Source: Clostridia bacterium (GTDB taxonomy: Bacteria > Bacillota > Clostridia > Christensenellales > Pumilibacteraceae). From it: a DNA stretch of 59,333 nt. The stretch's first letter is position 1, and every line of letters starts with the position of its first letter. Below, one piece after another: positions 27,881-35,604 of this stretch. The stretch covers positions 1 to 59,333 of the forward strand of contig JAGAPD010000007.1 in NCBI GenBank assembly GCA_017623435.1. Reading direction: 5' to 3'. The translations under genes were made by a program, and so were the position numbers. The notes under the pieces were generated by a model, which had not been told where the DNA came from, did not search any database, and was given only the letters and a program-made list of their open reading frames with translations.

Positions 27881-28125
27881 TGTCAAAGAAAAAGAAAAAG
27901 GAAAAAGTAATATATTACGACGACGGCTCGACTATCGCGGATATGTCTGCAGTCAATAGCAAGGGCGTTAAACAAGAGAAAAAAGCGCCCGTGCCAAAGC
28001 CAGAGGAAACTAAATTCCAAACCTTTTGGCGAGCAATGAAAATGATGTTCTTGCCTATGTGCGTCGTGCTTTTAATTCTGTCGCTTTTGTACGTAGGACT
28101 TATGTTCTTAAGCGGAAATTGGTAA
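27880..28125 (+). CDS. Small single-span membrane protein coupled to oppF
   Basis: 81 residues. The start overlaps the oppF stop codon and is preceded by CAGGAGAAA. The first ~50 residues are charged (KKKKKEK start, VIYYDDGSTIAD segment) and should be cytoplasmic. One membrane helix spans about residues 55-76, ending SGNW outside. I recognise no family. Translational coupling and the terminator 45 bases downstream make it the last gene of the peptide-transport unit. It may be an accessory subunit of the importer or a membrane anchor; nothing in the sequence proves either. Confidence 0.65.
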   Translation: MSKKKKKEKVIYYDDGSTIADMSAVNSKGVKQEKKAPVPKPEETKFQTFWRAMKMMFLPMCVVLLILSLLYVGLMFLSGNW

Positions 28126-28169
28126 TAAGCTTTTGCCTTTTACTTTGCCATAAAATCTTAATAAAAATC

Positions 28170-28207
28170 AAAACGGAGCGGTACGTTGTGTCCCGTTCCG
28201 TTTTTTT
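28170..28207 (+). terminator. Intrinsic terminator of the peptide-transport operon
   Basis: A twelve-pair stem with one G-T wobble, AAAACGGAGCGG (28170-28181) with CCGTTCCGTTTT (28193-28204), is followed by a T-run. It belongs to the AAAACGG...CCGTTTT terminator family repeated in the window. Confidence 0.9.
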
Positions 28208-28239
28208 ATAACGATTTTAAATAAAAATAGTTTATATGC

Positions 28240-28268
28240 TTGAATATTGCCTTTTTGTGTGATATAAT
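28240..28268 (+). promoter_or_regulatory. Promoter of the SGNH hydrolase unit
   Basis: A -35 TTGAAT (28240-28245), a 17-base spacer and a perfect -10 TATAAT (28263-28268) lie 20 bases ahead of the start codon. Confidence 0.7.
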
Positions 28269-28287
28269 AAGGGTAGGAGAGAGAATT

Positions 28288-29310
28288 ATGGAACTTACTT
28301 TTGAGCAAATTGCAAGCGTAACTTGCGGAGCGGTTAGGGCAGGTAAGCAGGAAAACTGCGTGCATCTTTACCGTTTTTCGAGTGAGCAAGAAAAAATTTA
28401 CGAATTAACTAACGCAGACTTTTACAAAAAGACCTTCTCGACTGCAGGAATTAAGCTGGTTTTCCAAACGAACAGCCAAAGCTTGTATCTTAAAATCAAC
28501 ACGCTTGAATCTACCTCGCGCTCGCTTTATAGCGTGGACGTGCTCGTTAACGGCAAATACCTCGACTGTATGAAAAACTACGACGCGTCCGTGGCGTATG
28601 CGTGCAATTATTTGCCTGACCTTCCTTGCCCTAACGGCGTAAACGAAAAAACCTTTGCGCTGGGTGAGGGCGATAAAGTGGTGGAAATCGTTTTCCCGTG
28701 GTCAGTTATCGTTGAGATTTTAAGCGTAAAACTTGACGATAATTCGTATATTTTGCCCGTTATTAAGGACAAACTTTTGCTTTGCTACGGCGACTCAATA
28801 ACGCACGGATACGACGCCATTCACCCAACTAACAGATACGCGTACCGCCTTGCTAACCTGCTTGGCGCGGACGAAATCAACAAGGGCATAGGCGGAGAAG
28901 TGTTCTTTCCGCCGATAGTGGGCAATAAGGAGGACTTTGAGCCCGACTATATTATCGTTGCTTACGGTACTAACGACTGGGATAAATGCACCCTTAAGGA
29001 TTTTACTAACGCTTGCCGTGAGTTTTACGAGGCGCTTTCGCAAAATTATCCCGAGGCGAAAATCTTCGCACTCACGCCCATCTGGCGTGGCGATATCCAG
29101 TCCGAAAAGCCTATGGGCAAGTTTGACGTGCTTAAAAACACGATTATCGAGCAAACCGACGACCTTGGAAACGTGCACGTAATCGACTGCACGGGCGCTA
29201 TCCCGGGCGAGAAAAAATATTTTGCGGACGATTTAGAACATCCTAACGACGACGGATTTGAGCCGTACGCGCAGTTCGTTTATCAAAAAATTAAGGAAAT
29301 TTTGGAGTAA
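28288..29310 (+). CDS. SGNH/GDSL-family hydrolase
   Basis: 340 residues from the ATG at 28288, preceded by AGGAGAGAG; the longer frame would start in front of the promoter. There is no signal peptide, so it is probably cytoplasmic. The first ~160 residues form a beta-rich domain. The SGNH core follows: block I GDSIT with the nucleophile S170, an IGG turn near 200, block III YGTND, and block V with D315 and H318 in DLEHPND. Enzymes of this fold act as esterases on acylated sugars or lipids. The exact substrate cannot be read; nearby sugar hydrolases hint at carbohydrate deacetylation. The EEP-family gene starts four bases behind its stop. Confidence 0.85.
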   Translation: MELTFEQIASVTCGAVRAGKQENCVHLYRFSSEQEKIYELTNADFYKKTFSTAGIKLVFQTNSQSLYLKINTLESTSRSLYSVDVLVNGKYLDCMKNYDASVAYACNYLPDLPCPNGVNEKTFALGEGDKVVEIVFPWSVIVEILSVKLDDNSYILPVIKDKLLLCYGDSITHGYDAIHPTNRYAYRLANLLGADEINKGIGGEVFFPPIVGNKEDFEPDYIIVAYGTNDWDKCTLKDFTNACREFYEALSQNYPEAKIFALTPIWRGDIQSEKPMGKFDVLKNTIIEQTDDLGNVHVIDCTGAIPGEKKYFADDLEHPNDDGFEPYAQFVYQKIKEILE

Positions 29311-29314
29311 GCTC

Positions 29315-30007
29315 ATGAAAATAATGACTTTTAACACGCAACATTGTCTTAATTATTTGGAGCAAAAAATTGACTTTGACGTAATGGCAAACGCCATAAA
29401 AACGGTGGGCGCGGATGTCGTAGGACTTAACGAAATGCGCAACGAAGGTCCACATCCCGACTACACGAATCAGGTAAAAACGCTCGCTGACCGCGTAGGA
29501 TTCGAGCATTATTACTTCGCGCAGGCAATTACTTTTGACGGAAATCCTTACGGTAACGGAATAATTTCGCGCTATCCCATTGACGAAGTGAAGGTCGTTT
29601 CCATTCCCGATCCTAAGGTGAAGGGCTACGATGGATACTACGAAACGAGATGCGTTTTGGTGGCTAAAATCAAGGACTACACTTTGCTCGTTTCCCACTT
29701 TGGACTAAATCCCGACGAGGAGGAAAACGCTGTAAAAACGGTTTTAAGCGAGGTGGAGAGTGAGAAGTGCATTTTAATGGGCGACTTCAATATGCAGCCT
29801 GATAACGCCATTTTAGCGCCTATTTACGAGCGTATGACGGACACCGCGACGGCGTTCGAAAATGCTGACGCAAAGACTTTTCCGTCCGATAAGCCCGTGG
29901 AAAAAATCGACTATATTTTCGTTAGCCGTGACGTAAAAGTGCTTAGCGCCTACGTCCCTGAGATTATTGCATCCGACCACCGTCCGCTCGTTGCCGAGAT
30001 AGAATAG
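29315..30007 (+). CDS. Endonuclease/exonuclease/phosphatase (EEP) family protein
   Basis: 230 residues. The ATG at 29315 has GGAG seven bases upstream. Family motifs are present in order: an early TFNTQH, metal-binding NEM near residue 48, GDFNMQP near 160, DYIFVS near 200 and the closing SDHRPL. Without a signal peptide it should be cytoplasmic. The family cleaves phosphodiester or phosphomonoester bonds in nucleic acids, phospholipids or nucleotides; the small size and the pairing with an SGNH hydrolase suggest a lipid or sugar phosphate, but this is open. It uses TAG as stop, the only convincing TAG stop in the window. The protein ends normally for the family, so this TAG is a genuine terminator. 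Confidence 0.8.
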   Translation: MKIMTFNTQHCLNYLEQKIDFDVMANAIKTVGADVVGLNEMRNEGPHPDYTNQVKTLADRVGFEHYYFAQAITFDGNPYGNGIISRYPIDEVKVVSIPDPKVKGYDGYYETRCVLVAKIKDYTLLVSHFGLNPDEEENAVKTVLSEVESEKCILMGDFNMQPDNAILAPIYERMTDTATAFENADAKTFPSDKPVEKIDYIFVSRDVKVLSAYVPEIIASDHRPLVAEIE

Positions 30008-30009
30008 TC

Positions 30010-30041
30010 AAAACGGCAGGGCACGTACCGTGCTGTTTTGC
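30010..30041 (+). terminator. Palindromic terminator after the EEP gene
   Basis: Starting three bases after the stop, AAAACGGCA pairs with TGCTGTTTT and an inner CACG pairs with CGTG around TAC, then GC follows. It is a member of the repeated AAAACGG-ACGT-CCGTTTTGC terminator family. Confidence 0.75.
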
Positions 30042-30052
30042 TACGAATGAAG

Positions 30053-30234
30053 AAAAAGCAACCATTATATTATGGGTGATGTTCTTAGCGGAGAATTTGA
30101 AAATTGCGCTAAGTGCGAGCATCGCATTTGACTGGTCAAATGAACATTGGGCTATGCTCAAGCCCTTATAAAAGCAGAAAGAGACAACAAATCGGTTCAT
30201 AGCCAAAATGTTCTCTCTTTTTTTGTTGTTTTTT
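30053..30234 (+). ncRNA. Candidate structured noncoding RNA
   Basis: This gene-free stretch holds consecutive hairpins. CTTAGCG (30084-30090) pairs with CGCTAAG (30107-30113). TGCGA (30114-30118) pairs with TCGCA (30122-30126). CATTTGAC (30125-30132) pairs with GTCAAATG (30135-30142). A long helix GAACATT-G-GGCTATG (30142-30156) pairs with CATAGCC-AA-AATGTTC (30198-30213), followed by TCTCTTTTTTT. Such stacking ending in a terminator is typical of a small RNA. No clear promoter was found, so it may instead be the long 3' tail of the upstream unit. An outer repeat AAAAAGCAACC (30053-30063) pairs with GGTTGCTTTTT (30432-30442). I could not match it to a known RNA family. Confidence 0.45.
30142..30226 (+). 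terminator. Terminator-like helix with T-run
   Basis: Fourteen pairs in two seven-pair blocks (30142-30156 with 30198-30213) are followed four bases later by seven T residues. A second pairing of AAAGAGA with TCTCTTT inside the same stretch is an alternative fold. It should end transcription on the + strand. Confidence 0.6.
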
Positions 30235-30242
30235 AGTTTAGA

Positions 30243-30384
30243 GTTATGAGGCTCACTCGCGCTCGCCGTTATGTATTTGCTACGCAAATGTTATGATATG
30301 ATTGCTCTATTAACCTCTAACTTGGCGAAGCCAATCATAACAATGCGAAGCATATTATAACTCATAACTTGCCCGTAAGGGCAA
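30243..30384. repeat. Cluster of small hairpins separated by GTTATG / CATAAC units
   Basis: GTTATG occurs at 30243, 30268 and 30290; its complement CATAAC occurs at 30336 and 30363. The units face a centre near 30315. Between them lie compact hairpins: ATTTGC-TAC-GCAAAT (30275-30289), TTGGC-GAA-GCCAA (30322-30334), ATGC-GAA-GCAT (30343-30353) and TTGCCC-GTAA-GGGCAA (30369-30384). This looks like a REP- or MITE-type palindromic element. Confidence 0.5.
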
Positions 30385-30391
30385 TCATAGT

Positions 30392-30445
30392 TAAGCGTGA
30401 ATACTCCGTTAAGAGTATCACGCTTATCAGCGGTTGCTTTTTTTT
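30392..30445 (+). terminator. Strong hairpin with downstream T-run ahead of ddh
   Basis: A fourteen-pair stem with one bulged A, TAAGCGTG-A-ATACTC (30392-30406) with GAGTAT-CACGCTTA (30413-30426), is followed by a small AGC-GGTT-GCT hairpin and eight T residues (30438-30445). It insulates the ddh promoter just downstream. Confidence 0.65.
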
Positions 30446-30464
30446 AGAAATTTTATTCATATGA

Positions 30465-30493
30465 TTGCGCGCGAGCATAAAATATGGTATAAT
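30465..30493 (+). promoter_or_regulatory. Promoter of ddh
   Basis: A weak -35 TTGCGC (30465-30470), a 17-base spacer and a perfect -10 TATAAT (30488-30493) lie 27 bases ahead of the start codon. Confidence 0.65.
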
Positions 30494-30520
30494 ATACTAA
30501 ACGAAAACAAGGAGAAAGCT

Positions 30521-31498
30521 ATGATTCGCATAGGTATTTACGGATACGGAAATTTAGGCAGAGGCGTTGAGTGCGCCGTCGCTCAAAACCCCGATATGAA
30601 AGTCGTTGGCGTATTTACTCGCCGTCCGCCCGAAAAGGTTAAGACTTTTGGTGCGCCCGTTTTTAGCGCGGACGACGCTATAAAAATGAAGGACGATATC
30701 GACGTAATGATTCTTTGCGGAGGTAGTGCGACCGACCTTCCGGTTCAGACTCCTATGCTTGCTAATCACTTTAACGTCGTAGATAGCTTTGATACGCACG
30801 CGCGCATTCCAGAGCATTACGACGCAGTCAACGAGGTGGCTACGAAAAGTGGTAAAACGGCAATCATTTCAGTTGGGTGGGACCCCGGTCTTTTCTCGCT
30901 TAACCGTATGTACGCAGGCGCAGTTTTGGTGGACGGAGCGGACTATACCTTTTGGGGTAAGGGCGTTAGCCAAGGTCACTCCGACGCGATCAGACGCGTT
31001 GAAGGCGTTGCCGACGGCAAGCAGTACACCGTGCCCGTTGAGGAGGCGCTTAAAAGCGTGCGTAGCGGTAGTGCGCCAGAGCTTACGACCAGACAAAAGC
31101 ACGAGCGTATTTGCTATGTCGTGGCAAAAGAGGGCGCGGACAAAGCGCGCATTGAAAAAGAAATCAAATCTATGCCCAACTATTTCGCGGACTACGACAC
31201 CACCGTCAACTTTATCACGCAGGAAGAGCTTGACCGCGACCATAGCGGAATCCCTCACGGCGGTTTCGTAATTAGAAGCGGAAAAACGGGCAAAAATTTA
31301 GAGAACAGCCATATAATCGAGTACAGTCTTAAATTAGACTCCAACCCCGAATTTACCGCGTCCGTTATCGTAGCGTACGCGCGCGCCGCAGTAAAACTCA
31401 ATAGTAGCGGTCAAATCGGTTGCAAAACGGTGCTTGACGTGCCCCCGGCGTACCTGTCGCCGTTATCCCCAGAAGAATTAAGAAAAACTTTGTTATAA
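30521..31498 (+). CDS. ddh: meso-Diaminopimelate dehydrogenase
   Basis: 325 residues from the ATG at 30521, preceded by AAGGAGAAAG; the longer frame would start before the promoter. It catalyses reversible NADPH-dependent reductive amination of tetrahydrodipicolinate to meso-diaminopimelate, a one-step route to lysine and the peptidoglycan cross-link residue. An N-terminal Rossmann motif GYGNLGRG (residues 6-13) and family-typical stretches such as VSVGWDPGLFSLNR-like sequence (residues 115-130), GVSQGHSDAIRR and GIPHGG support the call. Length matches the family. It is a single-gene unit with its own promoter and a two-way terminator. It indicates diaminopimelate in the cell wall. Confidence 0.9.
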   Translation: MIRIGIYGYGNLGRGVECAVAQNPDMKVVGVFTRRPPEKVKTFGAPVFSADDAIKMKDDIDVMILCGGSATDLPVQTPMLANHFNVVDSFDTHARIPEHYDAVNEVATKSGKTAIISVGWDPGLFSLNRMYAGAVLVDGADYTFWGKGVSQGHSDAIRRVEGVADGKQYTVPVEEALKSVRSGSAPELTTRQKHERICYVVAKEGADKARIEKEIKSMPNYFADYDTTVNFITQEELDRDHSGIPHGGFVIRSGKTGKNLENSHIIEYSLKLDSNPEFTASVIVAYARAAVKLNSSGQIGCKTVLDVPPAYLSPLSPEELRKTLL

Positions 31499-31508
31499 AC
31501 GAAACGAA

Positions 31509-31539
31509 AAAAGAACGGTAGAGTGTTACCGTTCTTTTT
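31509..31539. terminator. Two-way terminator between ddh and the asparaginase gene
   Basis: AAAAGAACGGTA (31509-31520) pairs perfectly with TACCGTTCTTTT (31527-31538). A-rich and T-rich flanks let it act on both strands, which fits the convergent genes. Confidence 0.9.
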
Positions 31540-31549
31540 CTATTATCTT

Positions 31550-32542
31550 TTAGTTACCGAAGTGCAAAATGTCGTTTGCGACGGGCGAGTAGAAAGCCTT
31601 CTCGATTTCGTCGTAATCGTTGGTTTGCCCCATAATCCACATAAGTTTCGCAAGCGCCGTTTCAGTGGTCATATCGTACGCCTCCAAAATATCAACCGTG
31701 CGCTTTAAGCGACCGCCCACATGATAAACGGTGAGGTCACTTCCTTCGTTAGGAACTTGCGTCGTCATAATCACGCGCTTGCCCTTTTCCACGTTTTGCT
31801 TGATGACCGTGTAAAAATCGGAGTATTCGGGCAGTCCGCCTACGCCAAAGCTCTCGATAATCAGTCCGTCGTAGCGATCCATCATAAACTGAACTACGTC
31901 CGCGGTAATACCGGGCACGAGCTTAAGTAGCCCAACGTTTGCGTTAAGCGTGTCGTAAAATTTTACGGGTGCAGTCTGGGGGAGCGTAATGTATTGCAAA
32001 ATTCTGCCCTCGTCAATAACTGCGAGAGTGGGATAGTTTACGGACGAGAACGCCTGAAAGCTCTTTGAGTAGGTTTTGCGTGCGCGAGTGCCCAAGATTA
32101 CTTTGCCGTTAAAGACTATTTGCACTCCGCCACAACCACCGCACGCGTACGAGAACGCGTCGTAAAGATTACGCTTTGAGTCCGTCCCGTCAAACCAAAT
32201 AGGCTTTTGCGCGCCCGTTAGCACGATTGGCTTTGCGCTGTTTTGAATCAAGTAGCTAAGCCCAGCCGCCGTGTACGCCATCGTGTCCGTGCCGTGCGCG
32301 ATCACGAATCCGTCGTATGCATCGTAGCTTTCCTTAATGACCTGCGCGATTCCTAACCAATGCTGTGGAGCAATATTAGTGCTGTCTAAGCTATACGGCT
32401 GAACGCAGTCAACCTTACATACCTTTTCAATATCAGGCAAAAACTCAAGTAGCTGTTTGCTCGTAAGCTCGGGCGCAAGTCCGTCGTTCGTTTTGTCCGA
32501 CGCAATCGTTCCGCCCGTGCCAATCATAAGAATTCTTTTCAC
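31550..32542 (-). CDS. ansA: Type I L-asparaginase
   Basis: 330 residues. It hydrolyses asparagine to aspartate and ammonia. The family's two signature sites are present: TGGTIAS with the nucleophile T12 and AHGTDT (H83, G84, T85, D86). No signal peptide is seen, so it is the cytoplasmic type. The start is GTG at 32540-32542, with GAGG seven bases upstream and a promoter behind it; no better ATG exists nearby. It is a single-gene unit on the minus strand, convergent with ddh. Confidence 0.9.
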   Translation of the reverse strand: MKRILMIGTGGTIASDKTNDGLAPELTSKQLLEFLPDIEKVCKVDCVQPYSLDSTNIAPQHWLGIAQVIKESYDAYDGFVIAHGTDTMAYTAAGLSYLIQNSAKPIVLTGAQKPIWFDGTDSKRNLYDAFSYACGGCGGVQIVFNGKVILGTRARKTYSKSFQAFSSVNYPTLAVIDEGRILQYITLPQTAPVKFYDTLNANVGLLKLVPGITADVVQFMMDRYDGLIIESFGVGGLPEYSDFYTVIKQNVEKGKRVIMTTQVPNEGSDLTVYHVGGRLKRTVDILEAYDMTTETALAKLMWIMGQTNDYDEIEKAFYSPVANDILHFGN

Positions 32543-32570
32543 AAAAAAACCTCGTATTTTTGATAATATA

Positions 32571-32599
32571 ATTTTACCCCATTACCGCCGTTAAGTCAA
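32571..32599 (-). promoter_or_regulatory. Promoter of the asparaginase gene
   Basis: On the minus strand TTGACT (32599-32594) and TAAAAT (32576-32571) are separated by 17 bases, 29 bases ahead of the GTG start. Confidence 0.7.
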
Positions 32600-32663
32600 T
32601 CGTTTTCATATAAAAACCTATTTTATTCGTTTGTGCTCAGCGCGGCGCTCGACACAAAAAACA

Positions 32664-32695
32664 AAAACGGCCACCAACGTGGGTAGCCGTTTTGC
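32664..32695 (-). terminator. Palindromic terminator of the BspA lipoprotein pair
   Basis: AAAACGG at one end pairs with CCGTTTT at the other, with a central ACGT, and a T-rich run follows in the minus direction. It is one of the repeated AAAACGG...CCGTTTTGC terminators. Confidence 0.8.
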
Positions 32696-32729
32696 TATTT
32701 TATTGTCATTTTGATTTTAACTAACGATT

Positions 32730-34010
32730 TTATTCCCAAATCTCAATTTCGCCGTTTTCGTCGTAGTGCCAGTAGTTACCGTCAGTAGTAGGTTCGTTTT
32801 CGCTGTAGTAGTAACGCGTAGCAAAAAGGAGAGAGTCGTTGAATTCGCCAATGTTTATGTTCGTCCAATCGCTCGCTGACCCCATATAGAAAATTTTTGA
32901 TAATCTATCGGATAAGTCGAATGCAAAATCGCCGATTTCAGTAACCGAACGGGGAATAACGATGTTTTTGAGATTGTTGCAAAGAGCGAAAGTGTTATCA
33001 AGGATAGCCGAAACCGAATCGGGAATAACGATACTTTCTATGCCGGTAGCCATAAACGCGGCTGCATCAATATAAGTAACGGAGCTGGGAATAGTAACGC
33101 TTTTTAATGAACTGTTACTATTAAACGCACCGTTGCCGATAAAAATAATAGTGTCAGGAATATCAATACTGGTCAGCCCGTAAAAATTAGCAAAAGCGTT
33201 TGATGCGATTAGCTTAGCGTTAGGATGAAAATCTGTGTTATTATTGTTGTACGTAAGTACGAGATAAGGATTTTCGTCGTTGCCCAAATATTCCGCTTTA
33301 TTATAAACGTTGTGTTGCAAGTTGTTGCAGAACTCAAAAGCACCTGCACCCAAGAAAGTGAGTGAATTAGGAAGAGAAATTTTCGTAAGTTTAGTGCAAG
33401 CTCTGAACGCCTGGGCGCCAACGTAAGTGTACGATTCTGGGATAATTACTTCAGTTAAACTCGAACAGTTTAAAAACGCCTCTTTGCTAATAGAAGTGAC
33501 GTCTGCACCGTTAATGCGCGTCGGAAGGAGCAATTTGCTTAATTTCAACGTTTTTCCCCAGTCCGAAAAGCCCGTTATTGAATTCGTGTTGCTTACGTTG
33601 AAAAGCGCTTGATTACAACCCGTGCAAACGCCCTCGGGGAAAGCGTGCGTTCCAATTTCGCCGTATTCGAAAGTGTCGGAAGAAAGAGCACCACAGTCGC
33701 AAGACTTTTTATAAAGTGCTCTATTAACGCAGTCCGCACCTTTTACGAGAGCGCTATCTTTAACGGTTTCTTTGTAGTCGTGCGGTGTCGTTTCACCGTA
33801 TTCAAAAGTGTCGGAAGAAAGTTCACCACACTCGCAAGACTTAAAGTAAACTGCCTTGTGCGTGCAGGTCGCCTCCGTTTTTAACGCCGTGGATTCGGCT
33901 ATTTCCTTAAAATCGTGTTCGTGAGGTGGCGTGGAGGGTTGACAGCCAACTAACGCCATGCCGAAAACCGTTATCGCGAGCGATAAAACTAATAATAAAA
34001 ATCTTTTCAT
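32730..34010 (-). CDS. BspA-type LRR lipoprotein, second of a tandem pair
   Basis: 426 residues. The lipobox LVGC gives Cys23. After the signal come two copies of a short cysteine repeat (about residues 30-115) with the pattern KSC-x-CG and the shared tail LSSDTFEYGE. BspA-type leucine-rich repeats fill about 150-390. The C-terminus ends with a YYYSENEPTTDGNYW motif shared with the neighbour. It should be exposed on the cell surface, probably in adhesion or binding; the ligand is unknown. It lies 21 bases behind its paralogue with AAAGGAATC as ribosome site, so both come from one promoter. Confidence 0.85.
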   Translation of the reverse strand: MKRFLLLVLSLAITVFGMALVGCQPSTPPHEHDFKEIAESTALKTEATCTHKAVYFKSCECGELSSDTFEYGETTPHDYKETVKDSALVKGADCVNRALYKKSCDCGALSSDTFEYGEIGTHAFPEGVCTGCNQALFNVSNTNSITGFSDWGKTLKLSKLLLPTRINGADVTSISKEAFLNCSSLTEVIIPESYTYVGAQAFRACTKLTKISLPNSLTFLGAGAFEFCNNLQHNVYNKAEYLGNDENPYLVLTYNNNNTDFHPNAKLIASNAFANFYGLTSIDIPDTIIFIGNGAFNSNSSLKSVTIPSSVTYIDAAAFMATGIESIVIPDSVSAILDNTFALCNNLKNIVIPRSVTEIGDFAFDLSDRLSKIFYMGSASDWTNINIGEFNDSLLFATRYYYSENEPTTDGNYWHYDENGEIEIWE

Positions 34011-34031
34011 TATTGATTCCTTTAATATGTG

Positions 34032-35483
34032 TTATTCCCAAATAACGACTTCGCCGTTTACGTAACGCCAGTAGTTGCCGTCAGTAGTGGGTTCGTTTTC
34101 GCTGTAGTAGTATACGGGACAGTCGTTGTTCCAGCTATTTTTCCAACCGTCAGGCTTGCTATCTACTTCGCAATAAATTTTAGCGTTATTGCAACCGTCA
34201 AACGCGTGTGATTCGATAGTGGTAACGGAAGAGGGAATTATAACGCTAGTTAAAGCGTCGCATCCATTAAACGAATACGCGCTGATGGTGTCACCTGAAT
34301 TAAAAGTAACGCTTTCCATTTTTTCTTTATCGAAAGACAGGAGACTGTCAAACACTTCAAAAGGTGCAGTTAAATTGACGATGTTTGGGCAATCGTTGAA
34401 CACGTTACCTACGTAAGTTGCATTAGCGGGCAAGGTTACCGTTTTCAAGTTTTCGCAGTGTTCAAATACTTGCGTGCCAACGGAAGTAACCGAATCGGGA
34501 ACGTAAATGCTCTCTAACGCAGAGCATTGACTAAAGGCGAAGTTACCGACGCTTTTAACGGAAGAGGGAATGGTAATCGTTTTCAATTCTTGACATTGCA
34601 TAAAAGTGCAGTCAGGAATTGCAATTAAGGAATCGGGTAAATCCAAAGTAGTTATTTCACCGCAACCTGAAAATAGATTAGAAGCAAAAACCTTCGTGTC
34701 GTTATGAAGATTGAAACTGGAGTTAAACTGGATTGCGCTTGGAATGTCGGTAAGAACGAGATACGGATTATTAGAATTTCCAACGTAATTCAAGCCCTCG
34801 TAAACGTTAAATTGGAATTTTTCGCAATTCATAAAAACGATATCGCCAAAGCTAGTAACCGAATCGGGAATGGAAACGCTAGTCAAATTAGAGCAATTAG
34901 CAAATGCTCCAGCCCCGATAGAGGTAACGGTGTTGGGTAAGACTATGTCCGTTAGTTCACTGCAATCGGCAAAAGCACTTGCGCCTATGCTCGTGATGGA
35001 AGAGCCCAAGCTTACTTTTTCTAATTTCGCGCAACCAGAAAAAGCACCACCGCCTATCGTCGTAACGCTGTTTGGAATATAAACGGCCGTGATCTTTTTA
35101 TCAAAATATTCCTGAAAAGCATAACTATTTATTGCTGTTACGGGCTTACCTTGGTAAGTTGCTGCAATGCGGACCTTGTCGCTGTCTCCGGTGTAGCCGG
35201 TAACTTGAGCAACTTGCTCCACGATTTTATACGTAACGCCCTCGGTGGGTACGGTAGTCGTACCGCATACGGAACAAGTATCCGAGTTTTGTAAATTATG
35301 ATCGGCAATATCCTTAACCTCGTCGCATCCTTCGCATTTAATCCAGTGCGAAAAATTATCGGAAGAATAGGTCGTTTCCCAAATATGCTCGTGTGAAGGT
35401 TGCGTGGAGGGTTGACAGCCAACTAACGCCATGCCGAAAACCGTTATTGCGAGCGATAAAACTAATAATAAAAATCTTTTCAT
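34032..35483 (-). CDS. BspA-type LRR lipoprotein, first of a tandem pair
   Basis: 483 residues. The signal peptide and lipobox (Cys23) are identical in protein to those of the next gene. A short HIWE/CEGC/CSVCG cysteine-rich segment (about 32-75), possibly a small metal-binding or disulfide module, precedes BspA leucine-rich repeats (about 105-450). The C-terminal YYYSENEPTTDGNYW motif closes it. A strong promoter and AAAGGAG ribosome site precede it. The ends of the pair are almost the same at DNA level while the middles differ, pointing to duplication followed by divergence of the binding region. Confidence 0.85.
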   Translation of the reverse strand: MKRFLLLVLSLAITVFGMALVGCQPSTQPSHEHIWETTYSSDNFSHWIKCEGCDEVKDIADHNLQNSDTCSVCGTTTVPTEGVTYKIVEQVAQVTGYTGDSDKVRIAATYQGKPVTAINSYAFQEYFDKKITAVYIPNSVTTIGGGAFSGCAKLEKVSLGSSITSIGASAFADCSELTDIVLPNTVTSIGAGAFANCSNLTSVSIPDSVTSFGDIVFMNCEKFQFNVYEGLNYVGNSNNPYLVLTDIPSAIQFNSSFNLHNDTKVFASNLFSGCGEITTLDLPDSLIAIPDCTFMQCQELKTITIPSSVKSVGNFAFSQCSALESIYVPDSVTSVGTQVFEHCENLKTVTLPANATYVGNVFNDCPNIVNLTAPFEVFDSLLSFDKEKMESVTFNSGDTISAYSFNGCDALTSVIIPSSVTTIESHAFDGCNNAKIYCEVDSKPDGWKNSWNNDCPVYYYSENEPTTDGNYWRYVNGEVVIWE

Positions 35484-35512
35484 TGTTGACTCCTTTTATA
35501 TGATTTTATAAT

Positions 35513-35541
35513 ATTATACCACTTGCTACGCGCCCTGTCAA
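35513..35541 (-). promoter_or_regulatory. Promoter of the tandem BspA lipoprotein genes
   Basis: On the minus strand a consensus TTGACA (35541-35536), 17-base spacer and TATAAT (35518-35513) lie 30 bases ahead of the start codon. It is one of the best promoters in the window. Confidence 0.85.
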
Positions 35542-35604
35542 TACCTTATGAAAACTTATCTTAAAAACCTTAAATCAGCCGTGTAAAAAGTGAAAATAAA
35601 AGGG

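Noticed and set aside
30053..30234. Known housekeeping RNA such as 6S, tmRNA, SRP RNA or RNase P RNA
   Set aside because: I could not find the conserved core sequences of these RNAs, nor a tRNA-like end.
30243..30384. CRISPR array
   Set aside because: The repeated word is only six bases, changes orientation, and the intervening pieces are short palindromes of unequal length; no cas genes are near.
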